From Prorocentrum cordatum (lineage: Eukaryota > Sar > Dinophyceae > Prorocentrales > Prorocentraceae): a DNA stretch of 64,000 bases. The stretch spans positions 548,186 through 612,185 of the forward strand of contig CAUYUJ010014171.1 in NCBI GenBank assembly GCA_963575745.1, written 5' to 3'. Position numbers and translations under genes: made by a program. The notes under the pieces were generated by a model that saw nothing but the letters and a program-made list of their open reading frames with translations, was not told where the DNA came from and did not search any database. This document shows, one piece after another, positions 61,836-64,000 of this stretch; position 1 is the stretch's first letter, and every line of letters begins with the position of its first letter.

Positions 61836-62390
61836 CACCTCTTATGTTGTCATTCTTCGTGGCGTCGGGGCTTCGACCACTTCCCCGGGGCCGGATTTTC
61901 ATCCCGAGCCGTGTTTGGACGGTCCTGGGGGCGGGAAGCGGCGCCCAGAGGCAGAAAACTAAAACATGTTAGCCGCACCGATTTTCTTGCCTCGCCCGGG
62001 TCTGGGGGATCGTCCCGAGAGGACCCTTGGAGGGTTTGGAAGGGTCCTTGAATGGCAGAAGTCTCCTCCTGATTTCCGGAGCAGATTAGATCGAATGTAT
62101 AGCCAGCAAACACAGATTGAACAATCATTTGTTCTGGAATCGTTCTTGGCTCGTCCATAGAAAGAATATCCTACGCGTCGACAGAAAGCCTATCGGGCCC
62201 CGCGACGGCGCCGCGCACGTAGCCACCGGGACCACTTGGGAGAGATCATGGATTGTTGAGGCATTGCTAGAGGCCCGAGTGATACGCTAGCAGGGGAGTA
62301 AGAGCCCCTGAGTTCACGCACTGCTTGAGTCGCTGATTTTTCCTTTCTCACCTTTTTTAGCGTCCGACGGGTTTTTGAGGCTTCAATATG
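61836..62390. other. Intergenic, no recognised gene
   Basis: No domain pattern in any frame. Confidence 0.35.
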
Positions 62391-62480
62391 ATTTCAAGAT
62401 GGCCCAGGAGAGCCTCAAGACAGGCCCAGGAGCAGCCCAAGACGGCCTCGGAGGCCCCCAAGCCCGAACGAATCTCGAAA
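62391..62480 (+). repeat. Family 3 fragment
   Basis: TCAAGATGGCCCAGGAGAGCC and CAAGACGGCCTCGG strings. Confidence 0.6.
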
Positions 62481-62760
62481 CTGCCAGTAGAGTCCAGTGC
62501 CCCTTGCGCCAACACGTTCCCAAGAGACCCCGAGAGGGCCGCACCCCCTGTGGATGCTGGAAGTCACCTGCCGCTCGCGTCCACATGGCTTTTTGAAGCT
62601 CGAGCGCCGCTCCCCGTATCACCTCCGTCCGCTCGGTCCCCCCACCGCCCTGTTGCAGCTGCTGGCGGCAATGCTTTTCACCAGCGCGGCATTATTCAGT
62701 CGGCGCGGGATTTGTGATTAGACATATTATGATACCAGAGGAAAGCCCCAATCAGAATTT
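62481..62760. other. Spacer, nothing recognised
   Basis: No gene or repeat seen. Confidence 0.35.
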
Positions 62761-62765
62761 ATTTA

Positions 62766-62945
62766 GGGCGATAGGGCTATAAGACTATAGGGCTATAGGG
62801 CTGTAGGGCCATAGGGCTATAGGGCTATAGCGCTATATGGGCTATAGAGCTACAGGGTAGGGCTATAGGGCTATTGGACTATTGGACTATTGGGCTATAG
62901 GGCTATATGGCTATAGGGCTATAGGGCTGTAGGGCTATCAAGCGA
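62766..62945 (+). repeat. 8-bp minisatellite GGGCTATA
   Basis: About twenty units of GGGCTATA with variants (GGGCTGTA, GGGCCATA, GGACTATT). Confidence 0.95.
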
Positions 62946-62947
62946 TA

Positions 62948-63120
62948 GAGCACCCGGGCACCCAGGCACCCGGGCACCCCTGGGCACCTCCAGGCACCCC
63001 CGCGCACCTCGAATTTGGGCACCCCTGGGCAACCGGGCACCCGGGCACCCCCAGCTAGCCCCCCCAGGCCCCCGGACACCCCGGCACCCGGGCACCCGGG
63101 CACCCGAGCACCCGGGCCGG
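62948..63120 (+). repeat. GGGCACCC minisatellite
   Basis: GGGCACCC or GGGCACCT units at 8-10-bp spacing, directly after the GGGCTATA array. Confidence 0.93.
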
Positions 63121-63920
63121 CCACCGAAATCGGCGGCCCACCTACCCTAACCATATGAATCAGCTAGGACCCCTACAGAGGCAAGCTCTGCAGACTGGGG
63201 AATTTGGCCGAGCTTGAGGGGGCCATCGTTGCCCGAATCGCCTTGGGCGCGCGCCTGGCGAATGGCGCGACCTCGCCCGCGTTCGAGTCCGCAGGGCGGA
63301 TTCCCTGCACCACCTATGCCTAGAAAGAGCTGCTGGGACTTCCTTTTCCCCTTAATAAACCAGGCCCTAAGGGCAGGTGGGATTTCCTTGCGAGGCTCGT
63401 TGGCCCCTGGAGTTAAAAAGCTCTCTTCCGCTGGCAGCTCAAGACCGCTCCTCCCGAGGGCGCGCCTGCTTGGGCCAAGGGAGATTGGAGAATTGCTTCG
63501 ACAGCCGCCGCAGTACCCTCCTGCCTCTTGCTGCCTCCTGCTGCTGCTGTCGCTCGCTCCTCGCTTTTTTTCTCACTCCCAGGCCCCCCGTGGGGGCGCG
63601 GTCGCCAGCAGTGCTTCGCGATCTGGGCCTGGGGGGCGGTGCGAGAACGCGAAGCTGAGGCGCGCCTTGGTGCGCCAGGGGGTCCAGCTCTCTGGGCACC
63701 AGAGGCCTCTGGAGGTGTCTGGAGGTCCCTGGTGGCCTCTGGAGGTGCCCCCGTAGGCACCCGCGGGCCTCCAGATGACCGTCCAGGCCAAGAGCATCCA
63801 TCAGCGCCCAGGAAATCGGGGTCGGAGGATCGCGCCGCATCGCCGATGCATCTGCGACTCGGCGCCAAGCGCCCGATCCCTGATCCTGTTCCTCGATCTC
63901 CCTTCCTGTAATGCCCAGGA
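63121..63920. other. Intergenic, no recognised gene
   Basis: CTGGAGGTGTCTGGAGGTCCC short repeats at 63,708-63,750. Otherwise GC-rich with shadow frames. Confidence 0.4.
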
Positions 63921-63925
63921 AGCTC

Positions 63926-64000
63926 GACCTCTCCGATCTCCGATCCTCGATCCTCGATGCTGGACCCGCGATCCCCGAACCCCGATCCCCGATCTCCGCT
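63926..64000 (+). repeat. CGATCCC-type short repeat running off the window
   Basis: GATCTCCGATCCTCGATCC and GATCCCCGAACCCCGATCC strings every 7-8 bases. Confidence 0.85.

Noticed and set aside
62766-62945. Telomere-like repeat
   Set aside because: The unit is GGGCTATA, not the TTTAGGG type expected for dinoflagellates, and it is internal.
63255-63300. tRNA-like T-arm (GTTCGAGTCC)
   Set aside because: The stem bases do not pair and no acceptor, D or anticodon arm can be built around it.

Overview
This window reads as nuclear DNA of a dinoflagellate; I cannot fix the species. The evidence is a near-perfect dinoflagellate spliced-leader (DinoSL) relic at 19,132-19,153, with a weaker one at 8,813; high GC with dense triplet microsatellites; retroelement proteins of dinoflagellate type (Copia pol with a methyltransferase-like insert, LINEs, a DIRS-order element); and a pentatricopeptide fragment with the wording common in dinoflagellates. 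I see no intact host gene, rRNA or tRNA. Almost everything recognisable is a decayed mobile element or a tandem repeat.

Layout. 1-4,360: Copia-type pol remnant on +, one nonsense codon and three frameshifts. 4,530-6,950: an AT-richer island holding a minus-strand Copia-type Gag remnant. 7,000-8,800: repeats. 8,813-10,870: possible SL-tagged retrogene interrupted by a LINE 3' fragment. 10,870-14,380: repeats and one small minus-strand coding relic. 14,390-15,550: minus-strand Pif1-like helicase C-terminal remnant. 15,550-19,130: repeat arrays. 19,132-24,440: a nearly full-length LINE (LINE A) starting with the DinoSL relic, with an intact ORF1. 24,440-30,490: tandem arrays and microsatellites. 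30,640-35,190: a second, different LINE (LINE B). 35,190-41,680: microsatellites, including about 1.5 kb of GAT/ATG triplets, and repeats. 41,685-48,686: a 7.0-kb DIRS-order (PAT-like) tyrosine-recombinase retroelement. 48,690-64,000: repeat families, a PPR fragment, a ~100-bp satellite, a ~750-bp tandem repeat with a conserved peptide, and short minisatellites.

The best find is the element at 41,685-48,686. It has split direct repeats (A1 - ORFs - B1 - A2 - B2), shared CA dinucleotides at every junction, a small membrane-like ORF, Gag, RT, RNase H, a tyrosine recombinase and a C-terminal cytosine-5-type methyltransferase domain. It also has an initiator-tRNA-like primer site in each B repeat and a paralogous empty target site inside the same window. 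The Copia remnant at the left edge carries its own methyltransferase-like module, so two unrelated retroelement orders here both encode one. Coordinates of decayed elements are approximate where reading frames break.
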